Assembly: GCF_905475465.1 (NCBI RefSeq)
Contig: NC_062239.1
Span: 1 to 64,000, forward strand
Source: Pieris napi
Taxonomy: Eukaryota > Arthropoda > Insecta > Lepidoptera > Pieridae
Reading direction: 5' to 3'
DNA: 64,000 nucleotides
Below, piece by piece: positions 1 through 10,100 of the stretch. A program made the position numbers and the translations under genes. Position 1 is the first letter of the stretch. Each line of letters begins with the position of its first letter. The notes under the pieces are model-generated. The model was not told the DNA's origin and ran no database searches. It was given only the letters and a program-made list of their open reading frames with translations.

Positions 1-471
1 TAACCTAACCTAACCTAACCTAACCTAACCTAACCTAACCTAACCTAACCTAACCTAACCTAACCTAACCTAACCACCTAACCTAACCTAACCTAACCTA
101 ACCTAACCTAACCTAACCTAACCTAACCTAACCTAACCTACCTAACCTAACCTAACCCTAACCTAAACCTAACCTAACCTAACCTAACCTAACCTAACCT
201 AACCCTAACCTAACCTAACCTAACCTAACCTAACCTAACCTAACCTAACCTAACCTAACCTAACCTAACCTAACCTAACCTAACCTAAACCTAACCTAAC
301 CTAACCTAACCTAACCTAACCTAACCTAACCTAACCTAACCTAACCTAACCTAACCTAACCTAACCTAACCTAACCTAACCTAACCTAACCTAACCTAAC
401 CTAACCTAACCTAACCTAACCTAACCTAACCTAACCTAACCTAACCTAACCTAACCTAACCTAACCTAACC
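1..471. repeat. Telomeric (CCTAA)n tract, window end
   Basis: Tandem CCTAA (TTAGG on the other strand), the common insect telomere repeat. The C-rich strand reads 5'->3' from the left edge, as at a left chromosome end. Several irregular units occur between about 70 and 300 (for example taaccaccta, aaccctaacc, ctaaacct), while the interior tracts look perfect. The tract ends CC immediately before the T-run of S1. Confidence 0.97.
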
Positions 472-521
472 TTTTTTTTTTTTTTTTTTTTATGAAGGAG
501 GTTAAAATGCACAATTGCAGG

Positions 522-551
522 CCCGCGGGCGTATGCAGTCGCTACCGCGGG
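522..551 (-). promoter_or_regulatory. Conserved 3'UTR hairpin of SART-like elements
   Basis: CCCGCGG (522-528) and CCGCGGG (545-551) form a perfect 7-bp GC stem with a 16-nt loop, 30 nt from the poly(A). The same block is present in S2, S3 and S4, although the sequence further upstream differs between the S1/S3 and S2/S4 types. It is a good candidate for the 3' RNA signal recognised by the reverse transcriptase; that role is inferred. Confidence 0.55.
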
Positions 552-759
552 GACTGTGGGGATGGTTATCTCTTATCCCTCTGCTAACCAGAGGGGAGAA
601 ACCCGACCCACTAAAAATTCCTCCTAGGCCCTCCATATCACCTGCAGTGCCAGACACATCCATTCTGAATGAATGACATCTGGCACCGCATTGAATTCCC
701 CGGGGGTCGCACAAGGCATTCAACCCAGGGAATTCAGGCGAATATGTCCGCATAAGGGC

Positions 760-1640
760 TCAACGACGGCGCAGCTGAACGCTGTTGGGCGTACGCTCTT
801 CGCGTCCAGCCCCCGCGCCCACGCCACGCCTTCGCCGAGCACAACCCCTCCGGCCATCGCCACACACCTCCCGCTGACGCTCAGCAGCCTCCTTCTGCAG
901 CAAAACGCGCTCACAGAAGAAAGCTACCGCTCGCCATGCCTCTTGGCTACCAAGCATTGCTGCAACAACGCTCGGTAGCGAGAGGTCCGTCCCGATGACC
1001 GACACTAGGTCGTGGCGTTGCCTCGACCAAGTGGCACATTCAGCCAGGGTGTGCTCCGCCGTGTCCTCCGGGGCGCCACAATGGTGGCAGATGGGATGGA
1101 TTTCCCGTCCCGCCACCTTGTGCAGAAACCGTCCGAAGCACCCATGCCCGGACAGCATCTGCGCCATCCGAAAGGACACAGCCCCACCCGGACGATTCAC
1201 CCATTCCCGTAAAAATGGGCGAATCGCCTCCACTGTTCTTAAACCCGCCCTTGGCATAGCCAGATCATGGGCCCACCTATTAAAGGTGTCCTCCCTGGCT
1301 TGCCTCCTCGCTGGTCCGACCAATTCGGCCCATCGGCCATCTGCTCTCGTCTCACACTTGAGACGATACAGGCCACTTAGGGCCACCGCCTCGAACTCCC
1401 AGGGCGGAGTCCCCGCCAACAGGCACGCCGCCTCGAATGAGACAGTCCGATAGCAGCGAGCTGCCCGAACCGCCATCACTCGCTGCGGCCTCCTGAGCAG
1501 GGCGCGGTTCTTCGCCCCCAGCCTATCATCCCATATTGGGGCCCCATACAAGGCCATACTGCGTATGACACCGCAGTACAGCCTCCGTACACTCTGCTGA
1601 GGGCCCCCAATATTAGGCAGAAGCCTTGCTAGCGCCCCCC
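760..1640 (-). pseudogene. S1 ORF2, C-terminal part (RT thumb to zinc finger), out of frame with the main ORF2
   Basis: This frame carries the end of ORF2. It reads on from the reverse transcriptase (VIRSMALYGAPIWDDRL, RT thumb/connection), passes a conserved MLSGHGCFGRFLHK block, and reaches a zinc-finger-like CHHC-x8-H-x4-C motif typical of R1-clade ORF2 C-termini (CHHCGAPEDTAEHTLAEC). There is no RNase H domain between RT and zinc finger, unlike the plus-strand elements here. It is separated from the upstream ORF2 by a one-base frameshift at a run of six C at 1635-1640, where one base fewer would make the two parts continuous. It ends at a stop at 760-762. It would not be made as part of ORF2 unless the ribosome shifts frame or the indel is a sequencing error. 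Confidence 0.8.
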
Positions 1641-3934
1641 GCTGCCCCCACTAACTTCCCCCCGAGAGCCTTAAAGTGGGCCTCAAAGTTCCAGCGACCG
1701 TCCAAGACGAGACCAAGGTATTTCATCTTGGACGACACCGGAACCCTTACTCCTTCCACCATCAGGACCGCCCCAGGAGGTGGACCATTCCTAGGGCCAT
1801 GGAACAATAGGGCGTCCGTCTTATCGAGAGACACCCTAAGTCCCAGGGCCCCTATCCGTCTAACAGTAAGGGAGGTGCCAACCGTTGCAAGTCGAGCCAC
1901 CTCCCCATAGCTTGCCCCACTGGCCACTACGAGGGTATCGTCTGCATAGCAGAAGACGCGCAATCCTGGCAGAAGCGCGCCCCGCAATACCCAATCGTAG
2001 GCCATGTCCCACAGGAGTGGCCCTAGGACCGAGCCTTGAGGTACCCCACACCGCACAGGGTGGTAACAGACCGTGCCCTCTCTATTGGAGTACACGATCC
2101 GTCTCTCCGCAAAATAGTCCCCCACTATCCGGCGCAGATACAGAGGGACCTCAAAAAATTCAAGGGCCTCTCCAACCACGCCAAAAGGGAGACTATTGAA
2201 GGCATTGGCAATATCTAATGATACTGCCAATGCCCTTCCACCCTCGCTAACCACCCCACCGGTGTGAGACCTCAGGTCCCGAAGAGCATCTAGCGTCGAC
2301 CGACCCGCCCGAAAGCCGTACTGTGCCTCGCTCAGATCCGGCCCCTCAACAGAGAGGTGCCGGCACAACCGAGACGCCACGACCCACTCCAGCGCCTTGC
2401 CCGCCTCGTCCAAAAGGACAATAGGGCGGTAAGCCGCCGAACTGTCCGCCGGGCGGTCCTCCTTCCGCACGAGACACAGTCGTCCCGTCTTCCAAGCCAC
2501 CGGGAACCGTCCACCGCGCAAACACGCAGTGTACAACTCCCGGACGGAGACCTCCATATGAGGGAGGACTACTGCCAGGACACGCGCATGCACACCATCC
2601 GGGCCAGGTGCTTTCTTGCGGGCTTTGAGACGGGTAAGGATAGCCTCCATCTCTATATCAGAGACTTCCGGAGCTATCCCTTCCTCTCCGCCCGCCACAT
2701 CCCCCACAGACGCCGCCATATTCAGAGGGATAGTGTCAGAAGGCAAAGGAAACAGATCCGCCACCACCCGCTTCAGGAAGGTCGGTTCCAGACTCTCCAC
2801 GAGAGGCATCCCCGTACCTTTCAGCCTCTTACGAGCCGATCGGTAGGGGCGCCCCCATGGATCATCATTCAACCCCCGAAGCATCTCCTGATGAGTCCTT
2901 TCCTTTGCCTCACAGATAGCCCCCTGGAGAGCCTTCTTGCGATCATTATAGATCAACCGAAGGCCCTCCGTGACATTGGGGCTATCTCCCCTCCTCCGGC
3001 GGCTCCTGTAGTAGGCCCTTCTGGCCTCACCACATGCGCCTCGGAGATTGCCAATCTCCGATGTCCACCAGTAGACCGCTCTCCTCCCCTTCGGCGGCCT
3101 CCATTTGGGCATTGCCGCATCCGACACCCTTCGGAGACTTAGGCTCAGTCTGCCAGCTCCTTCATCTACATCCAGAACACCAGTGGGCGCACACCACCCC
3201 TCGACAATTGCCACCTCCTGCGCAATCTGACGGTCCAGTCGGCCTATGGACCAGCGAGGAAATCTCATCCGAGTCTGCCCCCGCACATCCCACCTCATCG
3301 AAGTGGAGACCCACATCTGGATATAACGATGATCCGATAGGGTCTTCACTCCGTCCAGCACAGTCCATGCTGTCGTTACCCGGGCCGCCGCCGCAGAAGC
3401 AAGGGTCACATCCACCCTTGAACTGCCCTGTGGGCGGACACAGGTGGGCTCCGTTCCCTCGTTTAAGAATACGAGGCCCAACTCCGCCGCCCACTCCTCC
3501 AGAACCGGGCCCCTCCGACACGACACCCTGTCACCCCAGGTGGGAGACCTCGCATTAAGGTCTCCCATGAGGATAAGGGGCCGCGGAAGAGCCCCCCGTA
3601 TGGCCAGGCCCATGGCATCAAGGAAACCCTCGAAATGGCTCAGACGCTCATTGGGGGAAAAATACGCTCCGACGAACGTCCATTCCCCCCAATCAGCCAG
3701 AACAAACCCAGAACCTCTCTCTCTTAGAGAGAGAGGAGGTCCATGCGGCCGAGCAATCACAGCCGCATCACCTCGAAGGTCCCCCACCCATGAGCTCTGT
3801 CGCGACACATAGTAGGGCTCAGTAACAACGGCCGCCATCACCCCCCACTCCGCCATCGACTGCAGGAACAAGTCCTGAGCCGCAGCGGAGCGCCTTAAAT
3901 TCCCCTGAAGGAGGCTAGTAAGGCTGTCAGACAT
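1613..3934 (-). CDS. S1 ORF2: endonuclease-reverse transcriptase, truncated by frameshift
   Basis: The frame is 773 residues. The N-terminal ~215 residues are an APE-type endonuclease: TEPY near residue 38, GDLNA at 124-128, and SDH at 200-202. A reverse transcriptase follows: KAPGPDGV near 441-448, YRPIVLL near 502-508, LDIANAF 573-579 (motif A Asp), GVPQGSVLGP 630-639, and YADD 663-666 (catalytic). Role (family knowledge): the endonuclease nicks the telomeric repeat and the RT copies the element RNA from the nick. The ATG lies one base after the ORF1 stop (TAAAATG), a layout like the stop-start coupling described for SART1, so translation by termination-reinitiation is likely. The frame runs into a premature stop at 1613-1615 just after the C6 run; the expected C-terminus lies in another frame downstream. 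The EN and RT catalytic residues are intact. Confidence 0.9.
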   Translation of the reverse strand: MSDSLTSLLQGNLRRSAAAQDLFLQSMAEWGVMAAVVTEPYYVSRQSSWVGDLRGDAAVIARPHGPPLSLRERGSGFVLADWGEWTFVGAYFSPNERLSHFEGFLDAMGLAIRGALPRPLILMGDLNARSPTWGDRVSCRRGPVLEEWAAELGLVFLNEGTEPTCVRPQGSSRVDVTLASAAAARVTTAWTVLDGVKTLSDHRYIQMWVSTSMRWDVRGQTRMRFPRWSIGRLDRQIAQEVAIVEGWCAPTGVLDVDEGAGRLSLSLRRVSDAAMPKWRPPKGRRAVYWWTSEIGNLRGACGEARRAYYRSRRRRGDSPNVTEGLRLIYNDRKKALQGAICEAKERTHQEMLRGLNDDPWGRPYRSARKRLKGTGMPLVESLEPTFLKRVVADLFPLPSDTIPLNMAASVGDVAGGEEGIAPEVSDIEMEAILTRLKARKKAPGPDGVHARVLAVVLPHMEVSVRELYTACLRGGRFPVAWKTGRLCLVRKEDRPADSSAAYRPIVLLDEAGKALEWVVASRLCRHLSVEGPDLSEAQYGFRAGRSTLDALRDLRSHTGGVVSEGGRALAVSLDIANAFNSLPFGVVGEALEFFEVPLYLRRIVGDYFAERRIVYSNREGTVCYHPVRCGVPQGSVLGPLLWDMAYDWVLRGALLPGLRVFCYADDTLVVASGASYGEVARLATVGTSLTVRRIGALGLRVSLDKTDALLFHGPRNGPPPGAVLMVEGVRVPVSSKMKYLGLVLDGRWNFEAHFKALGGKLVGAAGGASKASA

Positions 3935-3935
3935 T

Positions 3936-6005
3936 TTATTTGTTTGACAGCTCTACACCAACCTCCATGGGAGCATTCCCCACCACCGTGCTGGACGCTA
4001 CAGGGGCATACGGGGCCCCCCTCCGCCTTGGAGGGTTGCAGGCCCTACCCCCCATTTTGTGGTCTGCCGGCTTCCCAGCCGCTGAGCAGACCACACAATG
4101 CAGCTCTTTCGAGCTGCACTCATGGGCCTTGTGACCTACAACCCCACATCTAAAGCACGCCTCCGCCATGTCCACCGCCGAGGTACAGGTGACCCGCACG
4201 TGACCAAACTCCTGGCACTTAAAGCACCTCAAAGGGCGATCCTCTCGGATTTCAACCCGACAGGAGCTCCACCCAATGAGGAGCTTTCCTTGGCACACTT
4301 TCTCGGCGGCGGCGACCGGACACAGGAGGAACATCTCCCCCAAGCCCCGTATCCCACGCCTCCAAATCTTACCTGGCTTGATCGCTTCAGCCAGGCACCC
4401 ACCCATGGCAGCCACCGCCTCCGTCACATCCCTCTCAGTGATGCTGTCGTCGAGGTCCCGAATAAGGAGGTCCGCACATTTGATGGGCCTCCCCACCAAG
4501 GCTTCCTCCGACAGCACCACACGAAGCCTAGCCGCCAGGGCATCAGCCTTCTCCTCCCTGTCAACCCCCGGCACCTCCAGCATCCGAGCTCCCGTTGCTG
4601 TTAGCCGGATGCTGATACTTGCGATACCAATCTCAGCCAGGCTAATACCATTTCTGGCCTTGGTTAACACGTCGGCATACGTCACCCCCCGCTCCACCGC
4701 CTCCCTCCGCAATGTGATGACCACTGCGGAAGTTTTCGGCGGAGTGAGCGAAGGCTGCACCCTGACAGACCGCCCAGCCGAGGGCCCTGCGCCGTGACCC
4801 ACTCCATGGTCCTGTGCCTGGCCCACACGGCCACTTCCCCCACTCACAGGGGGAAGGACCGGCGCAGCGGGAGAACCACTCTTCTTCCCCTTTCCTTTTC
4901 CCTTCTTCTTTTTTTTGGTGACGGTCGCCCAGCTTCCGTCACCAGGACCCCCAGAGCCCTGGGGCCCCAAAAGACCTGGGGCCTCCGGGACTCTGCTCCC
5001 CTCAAAAACTTCGGGGCCCTGGGTCCCCACCACATTCGGAGCCACCGTGCCCCGACCCCCCAATGAACCCTCACGGGTCCTTGAGCCCTGGGGCCCCGTT
5101 AAATTCGGGGCCCCCGGGCCCCCCCTCTCTACAAAACGCTCGGGGTTCTGACTACGGGCCGATGCCGCCAGCGGAGGACGCAGCACAGGCTCAGGGAGGA
5201 GCCTGTCCCCAATCCCCGCAAGCTTGGCATCCAACATGCCCCCAACAGCCCGCATCACATCCCCCATAAGATTCTCCCTCACCCCGTCCAAAAGCCCCTC
5301 CATCATTTGACGGAGGGCATCTGGAGTGGAGGGACCCTCCACCGACACGGAGTGTCCCTTTGCCTGCGCAAAGTGCGCAGTGCGTTCATTAAAATCCCTC
5401 CTAAGGGCCGCAAGCTCCAGACCCAGGTCTTTTACCTGGGCCCTCAGGCGAACATTGTCTCTTTGGAGACGCCTATCCTCATCCCCCCTGAGGCATCTGT
5501 CGGCGAGATCCTCCACCATCTCGCCCATATCTTTCGCCGCAACCTTTAGGTCGCGCACAAACTTACCTTTAAGGTTGCCCGACTTCACCGCAATCTCTAT
5601 GATTTGGTGAACCCGGGCAGCCGACTTCTCCTTGATCTCAGGAACCCCCAAGAGAACCACTGCGTCCTCGTAATCCTCCCATGATGAGAGGGGCCCGTCC
5701 GGAGCCTTCACTGAGCTTGCTGAGGCCCCATCCTGTAAATGGCCCCCAGCACCACGCTTTTCCTCTCCAGGGAGAGGCCAGGCCTCAAGATCCCGCAACT
5801 CACTCTGCGCCACCTCCAAACCCACCACATGAGAAGCCGCCTTTTTTGGTGGCTTACCCTTGGCAGGTGGAGAAGATGGAGAAGAACTTCCCTTCCCATC
5901 CCGCCCTGGGCTCTTAGCATGACCCCGCTTTCTAAAACAAGTGCCAATAGGCACATCGTCGTCACTATCGGACGACGACGGAAACCTCCCCATAATCCTC
6001 CTCAT
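3936..6005 (-). CDS. S1 ORF1: Gag-like RNA-binding protein with CCHC zinc knuckles
   Basis: About 689 residues from the start chosen here (MRRIMGRFPSSSDSDDD), because S2 ORF1 begins MRRAKGLVISSSSDSDDD at the same point. An in-frame ATG 23 codons upstream would add a hydrophobic, low-complexity leader with no counterpart in S2. The N-terminus is acidic/serine-rich. A charged, probably coiled-coil centre contains RRLQRDNVRLRAQVKDLGL. A Gly/Pro-rich repeat region and a Lys-rich KKKKKGKGKGKK block (possible nuclear signal) follow. The C-terminus has zinc knuckles CFKCQEFGHVRVTC and CFRCGVVGHKAHEC, then a third variant CVVC...H...C. Family role: packages the element RNA and helps bring it to telomeres. 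It ends one base before the ORF2 ATG. Confidence 0.9.
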   Translation of the reverse strand: MRRIMGRFPSSSDSDDDVPIGTCFRKRGHAKSPGRDGKGSSSPSSPPAKGKPPKKAASHVVGLEVAQSELRDLEAWPLPGEEKRGAGGHLQDGASASSVKAPDGPLSSWEDYEDAVVLLGVPEIKEKSAARVHQIIEIAVKSGNLKGKFVRDLKVAAKDMGEMVEDLADRCLRGDEDRRLQRDNVRLRAQVKDLGLELAALRRDFNERTAHFAQAKGHSVSVEGPSTPDALRQMMEGLLDGVRENLMGDVMRAVGGMLDAKLAGIGDRLLPEPVLRPPLAASARSQNPERFVERGGPGAPNLTGPQGSRTREGSLGGRGTVAPNVVGTQGPEVFEGSRVPEAPGLLGPQGSGGPGDGSWATVTKKKKKGKGKGKKSGSPAAPVLPPVSGGSGRVGQAQDHGVGHGAGPSAGRSVRVQPSLTPPKTSAVVITLRREAVERGVTYADVLTKARNGISLAEIGIASISIRLTATGARMLEVPGVDREEKADALAARLRVVLSEEALVGRPIKCADLLIRDLDDSITERDVTEAVAAMGGCLAEAIKPGKIWRRGIRGLGEMFLLCPVAAAEKVCQGKLLIGWSSCRVEIREDRPLRCFKCQEFGHVRVTCTSAVDMAEACFRCGVVGHKAHECSSKELHCVVCSAAGKPADHKMGGRACNPPRRRGAPYAPVASSTVVGNAPMEVGVELSNK

Positions 6006-6103
6006 CAATGAAGATGCATGTATGAAATGGATGAATACAATGAAATAATATAAATAATATAATACACCACACAAAACTAAATTAAATAAAGATTAACTCT
6101 AAC

Positions 6104-6227
6104 TCAAAATTAAAATCAAAATTAAAATTAAAATTAAAATTAAAATTAAAATTAAAATTAAAATTAAAATTAAAATTAAAATCAAAATTAAAATTAAAAT
6201 TAAAATTAGACTTAAAATTAAATATAA
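6104..6227. repeat. (AAAATT)n microsatellite
   Basis: Hexanucleotide repeat with a few AAAATC variants, lying just upstream of S1 ORF1 on the minus strand. It creates a meaningless Leu-Ile repeat frame. Confidence 0.9.
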
Positions 6228-6814
6228 TGTCTTAATCCACTTCGGTGTAAATCTTCCACGTTCACTCACTGCGGTGTGAGAGACGTCCGCCAACACCGAC
6301 GCGTCACAGCGCCTCACTTGACACCAAATTTACGACAAGATGGCGTCGTATATTGTAACATAAATGATGAATGATGCTAACATCAATATCTCAGCCCTCC
6401 CTGCTCCAAACCAGACTATGTTGATACCAATCAAACCGCCTTATTGAGACGAAGGCGATGGTTATCTCTTCTAGGTCATCAGACCACCCTCCGAAATAAT
6501 ATGGTTTAAAAACCACCTCAAAACTAAAAGTAATTTTTTAGCCAACTCTGTGAGCCGATTTTAAAAATAAAAGTACTCACATAGTCACTGCAATCCAACA
6601 CATAGAATAAGTTCTAAAAACTTATACGTCGTCACGACAAAAACAACACAAACACACCGGGTCAATTTCCCACTCACTTATGCCTTGTAGTTATTAATGT
6701 TTATAACTTACAAGGTTCACACACACATCAAAATGATCAGTATTAATTCCTGAATCTTATGAAACCATTCACAAAATTATCAGACACAAAAATCCCACAT
6801 AGGATTTTTATAGC

Positions 6815-6824
6815 CGCGGAGCGA
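6815..6824 (-). promoter_or_regulatory. Shared 5'-end 10-mer TCGCTCCGCG (S1)
   Basis: On the minus strand TCGCTCCGCG lies at about +39 to +48 from the S1 5' end. The identical 10-mer recurs at a similar distance in S2, B, C, E and F, although the surrounding sequence differs. It is probably part of an internal (downstream) promoter; function inferred. Confidence 0.5.
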
Positions 6825-7078
6825 ACGAAAACGCAGTTGCCGCTACGACAGCTCGACGCGTAGAAAGGAATGTCCAATTACTTAACCACTTGTAATTGCC
6901 ACCCTCGGCCTAGAGCGTATTGCTACGTTCTAAGCCTACACAGGAGTATCGATATAGTTGGGTGCCCACTGCACACTATAGAATCTCAACTGTGCCCACT
7001 ATGTACGGTTTAAGCACTCGCCCGGCACCGTACAGCCCTACCAAAGGCCGAGAATAAATATAAATTTACACTCGGACC

Positions 7079-7089
7079 GGGAATCGAAC
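7079..7089 (-). promoter_or_regulatory. SINE RNA polymerase III box B (first unit)
   Basis: Minus strand GGTTCGATTCC matches the box B consensus exactly. It sits inside a CCGGG-TTCGATT-CCCGG T-arm-like stem-loop. It is repeated in every unit with an intact head. Confidence 0.85.
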
Positions 7090-7124
7090 CCGGAACCTCA
7101 CACCCACCACGGTCACATACAAAG

Positions 7125-7135
7125 CCGCTTGGCTA
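7125..7135 (-). promoter_or_regulatory. SINE RNA polymerase III box A (first unit)
   Basis: Minus strand TAGCCAAGCGG fits the box A consensus TRGYNNARNNG and lies 35 nt upstream of box B, normal tRNA spacing. The acceptor stem does not close, so this is a tRNA-derived SINE head and not a tRNA gene. Confidence 0.85.
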
Positions 7136-10100
7136 TGAGGCCCTTAAAAAAGGAATGTCCAATTACTTAACCACTTGTAATTGCCACCCTCGGCCTAGAG
7201 CGCATTGCTACGTTCTAAGCCTACACAGGAGTCTCAATATAGTTGGGTGCCCACTGCACACTATAGAAACTCAACCGTGCCCACTATGTACGGTTTAAGC
7301 ACTCGCCCGGCACCGTACAGCCCTACCAAAGGCCGAGAATAAATATAAATTAAAAAGGAATGTCCAATTACTTAACCACTTGTAATTGCCACCCTCGGCC
7401 TAGAGCGTATTGCTACGTTCTAAGCCTACACAGGAGTATCGATATAGTTGGGTGCCCACTGCACACTATAGAATCTCAACTGTGCCCACTATGTACGGTT
7501 TAAGCACTCGCCCGGCACCGTACAGCCCTACCAAAGGCCGAGAATAAATATAAATTTACACTCGGACCGGGAATCGAACCCGGAACCTCACACCCACCAC
7601 GGTCACATACAAAGCCGCTTGGCTATGAGGCCCTTAAAAAGGAATGTCCAATTACTTAACCACTTGTAATTGCCACCCTCGGCCTAGAGCGCATTGCTAC
7701 GTTCTAAGCCTACACAGGAGTCTCAATATAGTTGGGTGCCCACTGCACACTATAGAAACTCAACCGTGCCCACTATGTACGGTTTAAGCACTCGCCCGGC
7801 ACCGTACAGCCCTACCAAAGGCCGAGAATAAATATAAATTTACACTCGGACCGGGAATCGAACCCGGAACCTCACACCCACCACGGTCACATACAAAGCC
7901 GTTTGGCTATGAGGCCCTTAAAAAAAGGAATGTCCAATTACTTAACCACTTGTAATTGCCACCCTCGGCCTAGAGCGTATTGCTACGTTCTAAGCCTACA
8001 CAGGAGTATCGATATAGTTGGGTGCCCACTGCACACTATAGAATCTCAACTGTGCCCACTATGTACGGTTTAAGCACTCGCCCGGCACCGTACAGCCCTA
8101 CCAAAGGCCGAGAATAAATATAAATTTACACTCGGACCGGGAATCGAACCCGGAACCTCACACCCACCACGGTCACATACAAAGCCGCTTGGCTATGAGG
8201 CCCTTAAAAAAAGGAATGTCCAATTACTTAACCACTTGTAATTGCCACCCTCGGCCTAGAGCGTATTGCTACGTTCTAAGCCTACACAGGAGTATCGATA
8301 TAGTTGGGTGCCCACTGCACACTATAGAATCTCAACTGTGCCCACTATGTACGGTTTAAGCACTCGCCCGGCACCGTACAGCCCTACCAAAGGCCGAGAA
8401 TAAATATAAATTTACACTCGGACCGGGAATCGAACCCGGAACCTCACACCCACCACGGTCACATACAAAGCCGCTTGGCTATGAGGCCCTTTAAAAAGGA
8501 ATGTCCAATTACTTAACCACTTGTAATTGCCACCCTCGGCCTAGAGCGCATTGCTACGTTCTAAGCCTACACAGGAGTCTCAATATAGTTGGGTGCCCAC
8601 TGCACACTATAGAAACTCAACCGTGCCCACTATGTACGGTTTAAGCACTCGCCCGGCACCGTACAGCCCTACCAAAGGCCGAGAATAAATATAAATTTAC
8701 ACTCGGACCGGGAATCGAACCCGGAACCTCACAAAAGGAATGTCCAATTACTTAACCACTTGTAATTGCCACCCTCGGCCTAGAGCGCATTGCTACGTTC
8801 TAAGCCTACACAGGAGTCTCAATATAGTTGGGTGCCCACTGCACACTATAGAAACTCAACCGTGCCCACTATGTACGGTTTAAGCACTCGCCCGGCACCG
8901 TACAGCCCTACCAAAGGCCGAGAATAAATATAAATTTACACTCGGACCGGGAATCGAACCCGGAACCTCACACCCACCACGGTCACATACAAAGCCGTTT
9001 GGCTATGAGGCCCTTAAAAAGGAATGTCCAATTACTAACCACTTGTAATTGCCACCCTCGGCCTAGAGCGTATTGCTACGTTCTAAGCCTACACAGGAGT
9101 ATCGATATAGTTGGGTGCCCACTGCACACTATAGAATCTCAACTGTGCCCACTATGTACGGTTTAAGCACTCGCCCGGCACCGTACAGCCCTACCAAAGG
9201 CCGAGAATAAATATAAATTTACACTCGGACCGGGAATCGAACCCGGAACCTCACACCCACCACGGTCACATACAAAGCCGCTTGGCTATGAGGCCCTTAA
9301 AAAAGGAATGTCCAATTACTTAACCACTTGTAATTGCCACCCTCGGCCTAGAGCGCATTGCTACGTTCTAAGCCTACACAGGAGTCTCAATATAGTTGGG
9401 TGCCCACTGCACACTATAGAAACTCAACCGTGCCCACTATGTACGGTTTAAGCACTCGCCCGGCACCGTACAGCCCTACCAAAGGCCGAGAATAAATATA
9501 AATTTACACTCGGACCGGGAATCGAACCCGGAACCTCACACCCACCACGGTCACATACAAAGCCGTTTGGCTATGAGGCCCTTAAAAAGGAATGTCCAAT
9601 TACTTAACCACTTGTAATTGCCACCCTCGGCCTAGAGCGTATTGCTACGTTCTAAGCCTACACAGGAGTATCGATATAGTTGGGTGCCCACTGCACACTA
9701 TAGAATCTCAACTGTGCCCACTATGTACGGTTTAAGCACTCGCCCGGCACCGTACAGCCCTACCAAAGGCCGAGAATAAATATAAATTTACACTCGGACC
9801 GGGAATCGAACCCGGAACCTCACACCCACCACGGTCACATACAAAGCCGCTTGGCTATGAGGCCCTTAAAAAAGGAATGTCCAATTACTTAACCACTTGT
9901 AATTGCCACCCTCGGCCTAGAGCGTATTGCTACGTTCTAAGCCTACACAGGAGTATCGATATAGTTGGGTGCCCACTGCACACTATAGAATCTCAACTGT
10001 GCCCACTATGTACGGTTTAAACACTCGCCCGGCACCGTACAGCCCTACCAAAGGCCGAGAATAAATATAAATTTACACTCGGACCGGGAATCGAACCCGG

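Larger units (their letters stand above)
472..6862 (-). mobile_element. S1: full-length SART-like telomeric non-LTR retrotransposon
   Basis: Seen: a T-run at 472-491 is the poly(A) tail of a minus-strand element, and it joins CCTAACC directly, so the element reads (A)n-GGTTAGG. Going 5'->3' on the minus strand there is a 5'UTR (6862-6006), ORF1 (6005-3936), ORF2 (3934-760, frameshifted) and a 3'UTR (759-492). The 5' end is placed at TACGCGTCGAGC because S2 ends at the same string before its own SINE array. Known: R1-clade SART and TRAS elements insert into TTAGG repeats in opposite orientations. This polarity matches nicking of the CCTAA strand between C and T, as expected for SART. Calling it SART rather than another R1 lineage is inference from orientation, domain content and the stop-start ORF junction. 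Confidence 0.85.
6006..6862 (-). other. S1 5'UTR
   Basis: Non-coding leader between the element 5' end and ORF1. It contains an (AAAATT)n microsatellite near the ORF, two CGGTGTGAGAGACGTCC-like blocks also present in S2 (near 6280 and 18140), and a GC-rich first 50 nt shared with S2. No open frame with recognisable similarity. Confidence 0.75.

Noticed and set aside
2357..3142. Long plus-strand frames opposite S1 ORF2 and ORF1
   Set aside because: Antisense shadows of GC-rich coding sequence; no family motifs.
6099..6317. Minus-strand frame encoding a long Leu-Ile repeat that looks like a membrane protein
   Set aside because: It is the translation of the (AAAATT)n microsatellite in the S1 5'UTR; low complexity, no counterpart in S2.
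7060..7145. Many tRNA genes
   Set aside because: Box A, box B and the T-arm are present, but the acceptor stem does not pair and the sequence continues into a SINE body with its own 3' hairpin; these are SINE heads.
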